Origin: Variovorax sp. Root473
Lineage (GTDB): Bacteria > Pseudomonadota > Gammaproteobacteria > Burkholderiales > Burkholderiaceae_C
DNA: 64,000 nt
Assembly: GCF_001426505.1 (NCBI RefSeq)
Contig: NZ_LMEV01000017.1
Span: 970,739-1,034,738, forward strand
Reading direction: 5' to 3'
The notes under the pieces were generated by a model, which was given only the letters and a program-made list of their open reading frames with translations, did not search any database and had not been told where the DNA came from. Made by a program: the position numbers and the translations under genes. Each line of letters opens with the position of its first letter. Within the stretch, counting starts at the first letter, position 1. Positions 52,818-63,582 of the stretch are shown here, piece after piece.

Positions 52818-53843
52818 GTGAAACAGTTGCCTTCAATTATATCGACCGCCCCCCTGACCGATCCCCCGGAAGGGCCTGAACCTGAAGAGGGCGCCGATCT
52901 CGCGGAGCCCAGCGAGCTGCGGCCCTTCGCCATCGACCAGGCGCAGCACGGACAGCGGCTCGACCGGGCCCTGGCGGCGCTGGTGCCCGAGTTTTCGCGC
53001 AGTTACCTTCAGCAACTCATCGAGGCCGGCGCCGTCGAGCTGCAGGGGCGCACGCTCACCAAGGTCTCTGCGACGGTGCGGGTCGGCCAGTCGGGGCGCA
53101 TCGAACTGCGGCCCACGCCCCAGAGCCAGGCTTTCCGGCCGGAGGCGATGGACCTGGTCACGGTGCATGAAGACGAACATCTGCGGATCATCGACAAGCC
53201 GGCCGGCCTGGTGGTGCATCCGGCGCCGGGCCATTGGAGCGGCACGTTGCTGAACGGGCTGCTGGCGCTCGACCCGAAGGCCGTGCTGCTGCCGCGCGCG
53301 GGCATCGTGCACCGCCTCGACCGCGACACCAGCGGCCTGATGGTGGTGGCACGCACGCGTGCCGCAATGGATGCCATGGTGGCGTTGATTGCCGCGCGCG
53401 ACGTGAAGCGCCAGTACCTGGCGATGGGGCACAAGGCCTGGGAAGGCGCAGCGGCCCGGCAGGTTGATGCGCCGATCGGCCGCGATCCGCGCAACCGGCT
53501 GCGCATGGCCGTGGTCGACCTGGAGCGTCACGCGGGCAAGACCGCGCGCACGCTGATCGAGCGGCTCGACAGCCACGGCGAAGGTTGCGCGGTGCGCTGC
53601 ACGCTCGAAACCGGCCGCACCCACCAGATCCGCGTGCACATGGCGTCGATCGGCCATCCGCTGGTCGGCGATGCGCTGTATGGCGGCGCGCCCGCGGCGG
53701 GCCTGTCGCGGCAGGCGCTGCATGCGTTCCGGCTGGCGTTCGTGCATCCCGTCACGCAGCAGGCGATGGAGTTCCGCTCGCCGCCGCCGCCCGATCTGGC
53801 GCAGGCTTTGCAGACCTGGGGGCTGGATTACAATCGCGCCTGA
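52818..53843 (+). CDS. rluD: 23S rRNA pseudouridine synthase D
   Basis: 341 residues from GTG 52818; no ATG is available upstream of the conserved S4 domain (about 40-105: QRLDRALAALVPEFSRSYLQQLIEAG). The catalytic motif HRLDRDTSGLMV contains the Asp nucleophile, and ETGRTHQIRVHM is the conserved RNA-contact loop. It makes pseudouridines in helix 69. It has an extra acidic N-terminus of about 38 residues. Followed by scpB after 128 bases containing two small GC hairpins (CGGCCC/GGGCCG and GCCGGC/GCCGGC). Confidence 0.94.
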   Translation: MKQLPSIISTAPLTDPPEGPEPEEGADLAEPSELRPFAIDQAQHGQRLDRALAALVPEFSRSYLQQLIEAGAVELQGRTLTKVSATVRVGQSGRIELRPTPQSQAFRPEAMDLVTVHEDEHLRIIDKPAGLVVHPAPGHWSGTLLNGLLALDPKAVLLPRAGIVHRLDRDTSGLMVVARTRAAMDAMVALIAARDVKRQYLAMGHKAWEGAAARQVDAPIGRDPRNRLRMAVVDLERHAGKTARTLIERLDSHGEGCAVRCTLETGRTHQIRVHMASIGHPLVGDALYGGAPAAGLSRQALHAFRLAFVHPVTQQAMEFRSPPPPDLAQALQTWGLDYNRA

Positions 53844-53971
53844 CGGCCCGAGGGCCGCGCCGGCCACCCGATGCCGGCCTTGCGTTGCACTCGCCGCGTG
53901 CCGGCAACGCCTACCCCTTCCATCCATCTGAACAAGCGTCGTCAGGCGCCTTTTTCCGGATAACGCGAACC

Positions 53972-54904
53972 ATGAATACGGCGGATGCCAAGCGCATTCT
54001 CGAAACCGCCTTGATCTGTTCGAGCCAGCCGCTGCCGGTGCGCGACATGCGTGTGCTGTTCGACGACGAGCTGGGCGTGGACACGATCAAGGTGCTGTTG
54101 CTCGAACTGCAGGAAGACTGGGCGCAACGCGGCCTGGAGCTGGTGAGCGTCGGCAGCGGCTGGCGTTTCCAGAGCCGGCCCGAGATGCGCGACCACCTCG
54201 ATCGCCTGCATCCCGAAAAGCCGCCGCGCTACACGCGCGCCGCGCTCGAAACGCTGGCCATCATTGCCTACCGGCAGCCGGCCACGCGCGGCGACATGGA
54301 AGACATCCGTGGCGTCACGATCAATTCGCTGATCCTCAAGCAGCTCGAAGACCGCGGGTGGGTCGAGGTGATCGGTCACCGCGAAACGGTTGGCCGGCCC
54401 GCGCTCTATGCGACCACGCGCCAGTTTCTCGACGACCTGGGTCTGGCCTCGCTGGACCAGTTGCCACTGGTGGAGACGCCCGCGCAGCAGGCCGCGCTGG
54501 TCGATGCGCTGCAGCAGGCCTCGGGCGACCAGCCGGGGCTGCCGATGGATGTCGACGCGGCGGAAGACGCCGTTGCCGAATCCGCAGATGATGCACAGCC
54601 CGTGGCCGAAGAGGGCGTGCAGCCCGAATTCGGCGTGGTCGATGCGCCGCCCGAGTCTGCCGGGCTGGCCGAGGTCGTCTCCACCGATGCGGCGGAGTTT
54701 GCCGAAGAGGTGGTGGCAATCGCCGAAGCCGTCGAGCCTGCAGAAGACACGTCGGCGGCGCCTGCGCCAGAAGCCGGCGAGCTGGCCGCCGAACCCGAAG
54801 CGGCTGCTGCGCCTGAAGAATCCCCATCCGACGTCCCGTCCCCCGCAGCGGACGAGACCGACCCCCTCGACCCCCACGCTGTTTCTCCCGGAAAAACCCC
54901 ATGA
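53972..54904 (+). CDS. scpB: Chromosome segregation protein ScpB with long acidic tail
   Basis: 310 residues; the winged-helix ScpB core occupies about 1-175 (RYTRAALETLAIIAYRQPATRGDMEDIRGV is the signature), and residues about 185-310 are a disordered Ala/Glu/Asp/Pro tail not found in Bacillus ScpB. It binds SMC-kleisin for chromosome segregation. No scpA is adjacent. Its stop overlaps rluB by four bases (ATGA). Confidence 0.93.
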   Translation: MNTADAKRILETALICSSQPLPVRDMRVLFDDELGVDTIKVLLLELQEDWAQRGLELVSVGSGWRFQSRPEMRDHLDRLHPEKPPRYTRAALETLAIIAYRQPATRGDMEDIRGVTINSLILKQLEDRGWVEVIGHRETVGRPALYATTRQFLDDLGLASLDQLPLVETPAQQAALVDALQQASGDQPGLPMDVDAAEDAVAESADDAQPVAEEGVQPEFGVVDAPPESAGLAEVVSTDAAEFAEEVVAIAEAVEPAEDTSAAPAPEAGELAAEPEAAAAPEESPSDVPSPAADETDPLDPHAVSPGKTP

Positions 54905-56724
54905 GCTCATCCGACACCGACGACGCAGCGAATCTGCCGGTCGAACCCGAAGTCAAGAAGCGGAAGCGGACCGCCACGCCCAAGAAGGTGACGGAAGTTA
55001 CTGATGAATCTGTCGCTGCGCCCGCAGAGGCTGCAGAGGCCGGGGCCGGGGCCGGGGCCGGGGACGTACCGAAGAAGCCGCGTGCACCCCGCAAGAAGAA
55101 GGTGGTCGAGGCGCCGGCTGCGGATGAGCAATTGGTGAGCGCGGCGCAAGTCACTCCTGCGGCCGAGGCTCCCTCGACGGTCCAGCCCGACGTGGCACCC
55201 GTGGTTGTTGAGGCAGCGGCGACCGAGGAAAACGATCCCGCCCCCGTCGAGGCGAAAACGCCCCAGGCGGTCGAACGGCACGACGACCGCGCGGACGACG
55301 AAGACGACGACGAGGAAGACGAACCTGACGAAGAGGAAGACGACCTCGACCGCGCCCGTCGCGCCGCCGAGCGCGAGCAGCGCAATGCGCCGCCGCCCGA
55401 GCCGATCCGTTTTGCCGACGTCATCTCCGGCCAGTTCGATGCCGACGAAGAAAGCCCCGAGGTGCCGCCCCTCAAGCGCGTGCTGCTGCCCGAGGCCGAT
55501 TCGCCCAAGCTGCACAAGGTGCTGGCACAGGCCGGTCTCGGTTCCCGCCTCGAGATGGAGCAACTGATCCTGCAGGGGCGCATCTCGGTCAACAACGAGC
55601 CCGCCCATATCGGCCAGCGCATCCAGTACGGCGACCAGGTCAAGATCAACGGCAAGCCGATCCGCTACCGCATCGCACCGCCGCCGCCGCGCGTGATCGC
55701 GTACCACAAGCCCGTGGGCGAGGTCGTCACGCACGACGATCCGCAGAACCGCCCGACGGTGTTCCGCAAGCTGCCGCGCCTGCAGCAGGGCAAATGGCAG
55801 TCGGTCGGCCGGCTCGACCTGAACACCGAGGGCCTGCTGCTGTTCAGCAGCTCCGGCGACCTGGCCAACCAGCTCATGCACCCGCGCTTCGGCCTGGAGC
55901 GCGAGTACGCGGTGCGCGTGCTGGGCGCGCTCACCGCCGAGGAAAAGAAGAAGCTGCTCGAAGGTGTGCGCCTGGACGACGGCATGGCGCAGTTCGGCAC
56001 CATCGAAGACGGTGGCGGCGAAGGCTCCAACTGCTGGTACCGCGTGACCATTTCGGAAGGCCGCAACCGCGAGGTGCGCCGCCTGTTCGAGTCGGTGGGC
56101 CACGCGGTCAGCCGGCTGATTCGCATCCGCTATGGCGCGATGGTGCTGCCGCGCGGTCTCAAGCGCGGTGCCTGGATGGAACTGGACGAGCGCGACATCC
56201 AGGCGCTGTTCCAGGCCTCCGGCGGCGCGCAGGCGCGACCGGCGGGTCCGCAGCAGCGCGGTCCCGGTGGCTCCGAAGGCGGCGGTCGCAACGGCCGGAA
56301 CAAGAAGCGCCGCGGCAACAACAATCGCAACGGCGGCATGGGCGGCGGCCAGCCGCGTGAGGCGCGTGGCGAAGGCCGTGAGCCGCCCATTCCGAGCCCG
56401 CTGGGCGATGGGCGCCCGCCGCGTGGCGAGCGCGGCGGCCGCGGTGGTCCACCACCACAGGGGCGCCGCGGCAATGCCGGTCCTGGAAACCGTCAGGGCG
56501 GCCAGGGGCAAGGGCAGGGCGGCAGTGGCAACCGGTCTTCAGGCGGCGGCGCTGCAAACCAACCCGACCCGATGAAGACCTCGCTCGGCTACATCGGTGC
56601 CGACAGCTTCTCGCGCCAGCGCAAGGAACAGCGCGGTGGCCCGGGGCGTCGCGGTGGTGGGGGCGGTTCGCAAGGTGGGGGCGGCTTCGGTGGTCCGGCC
56701 GGCGGACGCCGTCGCGGACGCTGA
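54901..56724 (+). CDS. rluB: 23S rRNA pseudouridine synthase B with long N- and C-terminal extensions
   Basis: 607 residues, roughly twice a typical RluB. Residues 1-190 are disordered (basic KKRKR patch, then acidic runs of Asp/Glu). The S4 domain lies near 200-260 (KLHKVLAQAGLGSR), and the catalytic RsuA-type domain has GRLDLNTEGLLL (about 302). From about 440 the protein is Gly/Arg/Asn/Gln-rich (RGG-like), as in RNA-binding low-complexity regions. It makes a pseudouridine in 23S rRNA helix 80-89 region. Coupled to scpB. Confidence 0.92.
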   Translation: MSSSDTDDAANLPVEPEVKKRKRTATPKKVTEVTDESVAAPAEAAEAGAGAGAGDVPKKPRAPRKKKVVEAPAADEQLVSAAQVTPAAEAPSTVQPDVAPVVVEAAATEENDPAPVEAKTPQAVERHDDRADDEDDDEEDEPDEEEDDLDRARRAAEREQRNAPPPEPIRFADVISGQFDADEESPEVPPLKRVLLPEADSPKLHKVLAQAGLGSRLEMEQLILQGRISVNNEPAHIGQRIQYGDQVKINGKPIRYRIAPPPPRVIAYHKPVGEVVTHDDPQNRPTVFRKLPRLQQGKWQSVGRLDLNTEGLLLFSSSGDLANQLMHPRFGLEREYAVRVLGALTAEEKKKLLEGVRLDDGMAQFGTIEDGGGEGSNCWYRVTISEGRNREVRRLFESVGHAVSRLIRIRYGAMVLPRGLKRGAWMELDERDIQALFQASGGAQARPAGPQQRGPGGSEGGGRNGRNKKRRGNNNRNGGMGGGQPREARGEGREPPIPSPLGDGRPPRGERGGRGGPPPQGRRGNAGPGNRQGGQGQGQGGSGNRSSGGGAANQPDPMKTSLGYIGADSFSRQRKEQRGGPGRRGGGGGSQGGGGFGGPAGGRRRGR

Positions 56725-56876
56725 AAACCAGCCGTCGCAGCGCGGCCTTTCGCGGGGTTTTCACCAATCCCGCAGGTCGCGCCGGTTAAAATCAGAGGCT
56801 TTGTCGACGGGCTGCGAAACAAATTCGCTGCAGTTGTGACAAAACACTTCAAAATCAAAGCTCAGGAAGCACTTCA

Positions 56877-57302
56877 ATGGCTATCGAACGTACCCTTTCC
56901 ATCATCAAGCCCGACGCCGTCGCCAAGAACGTCATCGGCAAGATCGTTTCCCGCTTCGAGGCTGCCGGCCTCAAGATCGTTGCTGCCAAGCTGGTTCACC
57001 TGTCGCGCAACGAAGCCGAGCAGTTCTACTCGGTGCACAAGGAGCGTCCCTTCTTCAAGGACCTCGTCGAGTTCATGATTTCGGGCCCCGTGTTCGTGCA
57101 AGTGCTCGAAGGCGAAAACGCCATCGCCAAGAACCGTGACCTGATGGGCGCCACGGACCCGAAGAAGGCCGCCGCCGGCACCATCCGCGCCGACTTCGCC
57201 GACAGCATCGACGCCAACGCCGTTCACGGCTCGGACGCGCCCGAGACTGCTGCCAACGAAGTGTCGTTCTTCTTCGCCGGCCTGAACGTCTACGCACGCT
57301 GA
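56877..57302 (+). CDS. ndk: Nucleoside diphosphate kinase
   Basis: 141 residues, standard size. The active His117 is in NAVHGSDAPETA, and ERTLSIIKPDAV is the conserved start. It balances NTP and dNTP pools by phosphate transfer. TTAAAATC (TAAAAT at 56787-56792) may be its -10, giving a leader of about 80 bases. First gene of the run ndk-rlmN-pilF-rodZ-ispG-hisS-yfgM-bamB. Confidence 0.97.
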   Translation: MAIERTLSIIKPDAVAKNVIGKIVSRFEAAGLKIVAAKLVHLSRNEAEQFYSVHKERPFFKDLVEFMISGPVFVQVLEGENAIAKNRDLMGATDPKKAAAGTIRADFADSIDANAVHGSDAPETAANEVSFFFAGLNVYAR

Positions 57303-57323
57303 AGCCGTTGCTCGCCTGAATTC

Positions 57324-58493
57324 ATGACCACAGCCAATCTGCTCGAATTCGATCTCGACGGGTTGGCTGCGTTCTGCGAAAAACTCGGCGAGAAAAAATT
57401 CCGCGCCACGCAGCTGTTTCGCTGGATCCACCAGCGTGGCGCCAGCGATTTCACCCAGATGACCGATCTGGCGAAGTCGCTGCGCGAGAAACTCGCGACC
57501 ACCGCGCGCGTGGAGGCCCTGTCGGTCCTCACGCAGCATGAATCCAAGGACGGCACGATCAAGTGGCTGTTCGACGTCGGCGGCGGTGATGCGGTCGAGG
57601 CCGTGTTCATTCCCGAAGACGATCGCGGCACGCTGTGCGTGTCGTCGCAGGCCGGTTGCGCCGTGGGCTGCCGCTTTTGCTCGACCGGGCATCAGGGCTT
57701 CAGCCGCAACCTAACCACGGGCGAAATCGTCGCCCAGCTCTGGTTCGCCGAGCACTTCCTGCGCAAGCACCTGAAGCGCAACGAGCGCGTCATCTCCAAC
57801 GTGGTGATGATGGGCATGGGCGAGCCACTGCAGAACTACTCGGCACTGGTGCCCGCATTGCGCACCATGCTCGACGACAACGCCTACGGACTGTCGCGTC
57901 GCCGTGTCACGGTGTCGACCTCCGGTGTGGTGCCGATGATCGATCGCCTGGGCGTCGATTGCGCCGTGGCCATGGCTGTGTCGCTGCATGCGCCCAACGA
58001 TGCGCTGCGCGACGACCTCGTGCCGCTCAACCGCAAGTACCCGATCGCCGAACTGCTCGAGGCCTGCAAGCGCTACCTCGTGCATGCGCCGCGCGATTTC
58101 ATCACCTTCGAATACTGCATGCTCGATGGCGTCAACGACCAGCCTGAGCATGCGCGGCAACTGATCGAACTCGTGTGCACCCATGGGGTCTCGTGCAAGT
58201 TCAACCTGATTCCGTTCAATCCTTTTCCGGCGTCGGGCCTGCTGCGCTCGCCGCAGTCGCGCGTGCTGGCCTTTGCCCGCACGCTGAGCGAAGCGGGCCT
58301 CGTGACCACCGTGCGCAAGACGCGCGGTGACGACATCGACGCCGCTTGCGGGCAACTTGCCGGCGACGTGAAAGACCGCACCCGCGCGGCCGAGCGCATG
58401 GCCCAGCGCCGTGCGGCGGTGGCGGAGCGGCCCGTCGTTCTGCACCCGCCCCGCGGCAAGGCCCCCAAAACAACCGTTCCCCAGGAGCATTGA
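57324..58493 (+). CDS. rlmN: 23S rRNA/tRNA adenine-C2 methyltransferase RlmN
   Basis: 389 residues, radical-SAM enzyme. The cluster Cys residues are in AGCAVGCRFCSTG; a C-terminal Cys that forms the RNA adduct follows KTRGDDIDAACGQL. It methylates A2503 of 23S rRNA and A37 of some tRNAs, affecting translation fidelity. The last 30 residues are a basic non-conserved tail. Starts 21 bases after ndk and ends four bases before pilF. Confidence 0.96.
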   Translation: MTTANLLEFDLDGLAAFCEKLGEKKFRATQLFRWIHQRGASDFTQMTDLAKSLREKLATTARVEALSVLTQHESKDGTIKWLFDVGGGDAVEAVFIPEDDRGTLCVSSQAGCAVGCRFCSTGHQGFSRNLTTGEIVAQLWFAEHFLRKHLKRNERVISNVVMMGMGEPLQNYSALVPALRTMLDDNAYGLSRRRVTVSTSGVVPMIDRLGVDCAVAMAVSLHAPNDALRDDLVPLNRKYPIAELLEACKRYLVHAPRDFITFEYCMLDGVNDQPEHARQLIELVCTHGVSCKFNLIPFNPFPASGLLRSPQSRVLAFARTLSEAGLVTTVRKTRGDDIDAACGQLAGDVKDRTRAAERMAQRRAAVAERPVVLHPPRGKAPKTTVPQEH

Positions 58494-58497
58494 CGCA

Positions 58498-59349
58498 ATG
58501 AGCATGGCCATACCGACGACGACCGCGAGCGTGCAGCGAGTGCTGAGCGCAGGAATCGCGAGCGTCGCCGTGGCGCTTCTTCTCGCGGGCTGCGTCAACA
58601 CGCGAACCACCACCACCGGGCTTGTCGGCAGCGGGTCCGACAGCGGCACCAGCGCCGTGACCGACACCGACGAAAACAACCGCCGGCGCGCCCGCCTGCG
58701 GATGGAGCTGGCCGCCGGCTACTTCGCGCACGGCCAGAACTCGGTCGCCCTTGAAGAACTCAAGCAGGTGCTGGCCATCGACCCCGGCTACGCCGACGCC
58801 TACAACCTGCGCGGCCTGGTCTACATGCGGCTCGAGGATGCGGCTCAGGCCGAAGACAGCTTCCGCCGCGCGGTCGCGATCAATCCGCGCGATGCCAACA
58901 CGCGCCACAACTACGGCTGGCTGCTGTGCCAGCAGAACCGCTACGGCGATGCTGCGCAGCAGTTTGCCGCGGCACTGACTGTGCCCAGCTATGGCGACCG
59001 CGCCAAGACGCTCATGACGCAGGGTGTCTGCGAGCTCAAGGCCGGGCAGCGGGCGCAGGCCGAGCGCAGCCTCCTGCAGGCCTACGAACTCGATGCGGGC
59101 AATCCGGTGACCGGCTTCAACCTGGCCTCGGTGTTGGCGCAGCGCGAGGAATGGTCGCGCGCGCAGTTCTACGTCCGCCGTGTCAACAACAGCCCATCGG
59201 CCACTGCCGAGACGCTGTGGCTCGGCATCAAGATCGAACGGAAGCTCAACAACCGCGAGGCTGTCGCGCAGCTGGGCGGTCAACTGCAACGACGTTTCCC
59301 TCAATCGCGGGAGGCAACGGCATACGAGCGCGGGAATTTCAATGACTGA
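58498..59349 (+). CDS. pilF: Type IV pilus biogenesis lipoprotein PilF/PilW
   Basis: 283 residues. Lipobox LLLAGCVN with Cys32, then TPR repeats (about 62-240: RRARLRMELAAGYFAHGQNSVALEELKQVL onward). PilF escorts the secretin PilQ to the outer membrane. AGGAG lies about 11 bases before the ATG. The 3' end overlaps rodZ by eight bases. No other pil gene is in the window. Confidence 0.9.
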   Translation: MSMAIPTTTASVQRVLSAGIASVAVALLLAGCVNTRTTTTGLVGSGSDSGTSAVTDTDENNRRRARLRMELAAGYFAHGQNSVALEELKQVLAIDPGYADAYNLRGLVYMRLEDAAQAEDSFRRAVAINPRDANTRHNYGWLLCQQNRYGDAAQQFAAALTVPSYGDRAKTLMTQGVCELKAGQRAQAERSLLQAYELDAGNPVTGFNLASVLAQREEWSRAQFYVRRVNNSPSATAETLWLGIKIERKLNNREAVAQLGGQLQRRFPQSREATAYERGNFND

Positions 59350-60264
59350 ACGGGTTTCGGAGTTCGGGACGTCCGCGGCACTGCCGCTGGCCGAAGGCGA
59401 CGTCGCGCAAAAGACGGCCGGTGACATGTTGCGCGAAGCGCGCGAAGCGCACGGCCTGCACATCGAGATGGTGGCCGCGGCGCTCAAGGTGCCGCCGCAA
59501 AAGCTGCTCGCACTTGAAGCCGACGACATCGCCTCACTGCCCGATCCCGTGTTCGCGCGGGCCCTGGCCAGCAGCGTGTGCCGCGCACTGCGCATCGATC
59601 CGGCGCCCGTTCTCGCCAAGCTGCCGGGCGCACAGCGCGCGCCGCTGGCCGAGACCAACCGCACGCTGAACGCCCGCGTGGTCTCCGATACGCCGCGCTG
59701 GAACGGCGGGCGTTCCAGCGGTTTGCCGTCGCGCGCGCTGCTGGCGGTCGTGGTGCTGCTGCTGATCGGCGCCGGCGTGCTGTTCTGGATGCCGCAATCG
59801 GCGTTCGACCAGATCGGCGCCTCCGTCGCGCGGCTGACCGCGAAGAGCGATGCCGAATCCGTGCCGTCCGCCGATCAGGGTGGTGTGTCGGAGCCTGTGC
59901 CGACGCAGGCCGTGGCGCCGACCGGTCCGGCAGGCGCCGCACCGGCTGCTGGCGTGGTGGCTGCTGTGCCGGCTGCCCCGGCCTCCGCGCCAATGGTGGC
60001 CGTGGCCAACACCAGCACCGCCAGCAGCCAGCAGCTCGTCTTCGTGGCGCGCGAGGAATGCTGGGTCACCGTCACCGAAGCGGGCGGCAAGCAGTTGCTG
60101 CGCCGCAGCCTGCAGGTGGGCGAGACCGTCGGGCTGTCCGGCGCGCTGCCGCTGTCGGTGGTGGTCGGGCGCGCATCGGCGGTCGATGTGCAGGTGAACG
60201 GAAAGCCCTACGATCTGAAGCCTGTCACCCGCGGCGGCGGCGTAGCGCGTTTCGAGGTGAAATC

Positions 60265-60268
<4 letters not shown>
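59342..60268 (+). CDS. rodZ: Cell-shape protein RodZ-like
   Basis: 308 residues. N-terminal HTH_25 domain (about 24-92) in the cytoplasm, one membrane helix at about 131-150, then a Pro/Ala linker and a C-terminal DUF4115 domain (about 225-308: LVFVAREECWVTVTEAGGKQ). This is the RodZ layout that links MreB to the wall machinery. It overlaps pilF by eight bases and ispG by four (GTGA). Confidence 0.88.
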
Positions 60269-61545
<1,277 letters not shown>

Positions 61546-61560
61546 CACCTGCGCAGACTC

Positions 61561-62871
61561 ATGGCTGAAAAATTGAATGCCGTCAAAGGCATGAACGACA
61601 TATTGCCGCCCGAATCGGCGCGCTGGGAGTGGCTCGAAGCCACCGTGCGCGAGCTGATGGGGCGCTATGCGTACCGCAATGTCCGCACCCCGATCCTGGA
61701 GCACACGGCACTGTTCGTGCGCGGCATCGGCGAGGTGACGGACATCGTCGAGAAGGAGATGTACGCCTTCGAAGACCGCTCCGACAAGCATGGGCAGTCC
61801 GAACATCTGGCGATGCGTCCGGAGAACACGGCCGGCCTCGTGCGCGCCGTGATCGAGCACAACATGCTCTACGAAGGTCCCAAGCGCCTCTGGTACACCG
61901 GCCCGATGTTCCGCCGCGAAAAGCCGCAGCGCGGGCGTTTCCGCCAGTTCCACCAGATCGGCGCCGAGGCGCTCGGCTTTGCCGGGCCTGATGTCGATGC
62001 CGAACTGATCCTGCTGGCCACTGCGCTGTGGAAGGCCATCGGCCTGACCGATGTGCGCCTGGAGCTCAACAGCCTGGGCCAGCCGGCCGAGCGCGCGTTG
62101 CACCGCGCGCAACTCATCGCCCACTTCGAGCAGCATGCCGACAAACTCGACGAGGACGGCAAGCGGCGCCTGCACAGCAACCCGCTGCGCATTCTCGACA
62201 CGAAGAATCCGGCGATGAAAGAGGTGGTCGAGTCGGCGCCGAAGCTGATCGACTTCCTCGGCGCCGAATCGCTGGCGCACTTCGAAGGGCTGCAGGCCAT
62301 CCTCAAGGCCAACGACATCGCTTTCACGATCAACCCGCGCCTCGTGCGCGGGCTCGACTACTACAACCTCACGGTGTTCGAGTTCGTGACCGATCGCCTC
62401 GGTGCGCAGGGCACGGTGTGTGCCGGCGGCCGTTACGACGACCTCATCGCGCAGATCGGCGGCAAGCCGGCGCCCGCCGTGGGCTGGGCCATCGGCGTCG
62501 AGCGCGTGCTCGACCTGCTGAAAGAGCAGGGGGCCGAAGTGCCGGCGCCGGTGCCCGACGTCTATGCGATCGTGCCCGACGCCACCTCGATGCCTGTCGT
62601 GCTGCGCGCCTTGCAGCAGCTGCGCGAAACCGGCGTGCGCGTGCAGATGCACGCCAGCACGGTCGAGGGTCTTGCGAGCTTCAAGGCGCAGATGCGCAAG
62701 GCGGACGCCAGTGGCGCCACCTACGCCCTGATCTTCGGCGCCGATGAACTTGCGCGCGGTGAAGTGACTCTCAAGGCCTTGCGCGACGCCAGCGTCGCTC
62801 AGACCGCCCGTTCACTTGCCGAAGTGACCACCTGGGCCGCCACCCTACAATCGCCGGCTCCCAACCTCTGA
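61561..62871 (+). CDS. hisS: Histidyl-tRNA synthetase
   Basis: 436 residues, class IIa. Motif 2 and the ATP loop are visible (RPENTAGLVRAVIEHN, MFRREKPQRGRFRQFHQIG), the histidine-A motif is LVRGLDYYN, and motif 3 region is PAVGWAIGVERVL. The C-terminal anticodon-binding domain follows from about 335. It charges tRNA-His. yfgM starts six bases after its stop. Confidence 0.97.
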   Translation: MAEKLNAVKGMNDILPPESARWEWLEATVRELMGRYAYRNVRTPILEHTALFVRGIGEVTDIVEKEMYAFEDRSDKHGQSEHLAMRPENTAGLVRAVIEHNMLYEGPKRLWYTGPMFRREKPQRGRFRQFHQIGAEALGFAGPDVDAELILLATALWKAIGLTDVRLELNSLGQPAERALHRAQLIAHFEQHADKLDEDGKRRLHSNPLRILDTKNPAMKEVVESAPKLIDFLGAESLAHFEGLQAILKANDIAFTINPRLVRGLDYYNLTVFEFVTDRLGAQGTVCAGGRYDDLIAQIGGKPAPAVGWAIGVERVLDLLKEQGAEVPAPVPDVYAIVPDATSMPVVLRALQQLRETGVRVQMHASTVEGLASFKAQMRKADASGATYALIFGADELARGEVTLKALRDASVAQTARSLAEVTTWAATLQSPAPNL

Positions 62872-62877
62872 CAGCGC

Positions 62878-63570
62878 ATGGCCACCCATCTCGACCTCGA
62901 AGAACAGGAACAGCTCGACCAGCTCAAGCATTTCTGGAACACCTACGGCACCCTGATCACCTGGGCCGTGCTGCTCGTCGCCGGCGCCTTCGTGGCCTGG
63001 AACGGCTGGCAGTACTACCAGCGCACCAAGGCTGCCCAGGCTGCGGCCCTTTATGACGAGGTCGAGCGCAGCACGCAGTCCGGCGATGTCGAGCGCATCC
63101 AGCGCGTGATGACCGACATGAAGGAGCGTTTCGCGGGCACCGCCTACGCGCAGCAAGCCGGCCTGCTGGTTGCCAAGACGCTGTTCGACAAGGGCAATGC
63201 CGACGGCTCGCGCGCGGCGCTGAGCTGGGTCGCGCAGAACGCCGTCGATCCGGGCTACCAGGCCATCGCCAAGCTGCGGCTCGCGGCCGAGCTGCTCGAT
63301 GCCAAGTCCTACGACGACGCGCTCAAGCAACTCGACGGCAAGGTGCCCACCGAATTCGAGCCACTCGTGGCCGACCGCAAGGGCGACATCTACATGGCGC
63401 AAGGCAAGCGCGACGAGGCGCAGGCCGAGTACCGCAAGGCCTGGACCGGCCTGGGCGCCGGCTCGGACTACCGCCGGCTGGTCGAGATCAAACTCAACGC
63501 GGTCGGTGTCGACCCGAAGACGCTGGCGCCGACTGTCACCGTGACGCCCGCCGTCCCCAAGAACTCCTGA
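62878..63570 (+). CDS. yfgM: YfgM-family TPR membrane protein
   Basis: 230 residues. One membrane helix at about 26-46 (LITWAVLLVAGAFVAWNGWQYY) and a periplasmic TPR domain (about 50-200). In E. coli YfgM works with PpiD at the SecYEG translocon, helping secreted proteins reach folding factors. Between hisS and bamB, as in many proteobacteria. Confidence 0.9.
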   Translation: MATHLDLEEQEQLDQLKHFWNTYGTLITWAVLLVAGAFVAWNGWQYYQRTKAAQAAALYDEVERSTQSGDVERIQRVMTDMKERFAGTAYAQQAGLLVAKTLFDKGNADGSRAALSWVAQNAVDPGYQAIAKLRLAAELLDAKSYDDALKQLDGKVPTEFEPLVADRKGDIYMAQGKRDEAQAEYRKAWTGLGAGSDYRRLVEIKLNAVGVDPKTLAPTVTVTPAVPKNS

Positions 63571-63582
63571 TCGCACACCCTC

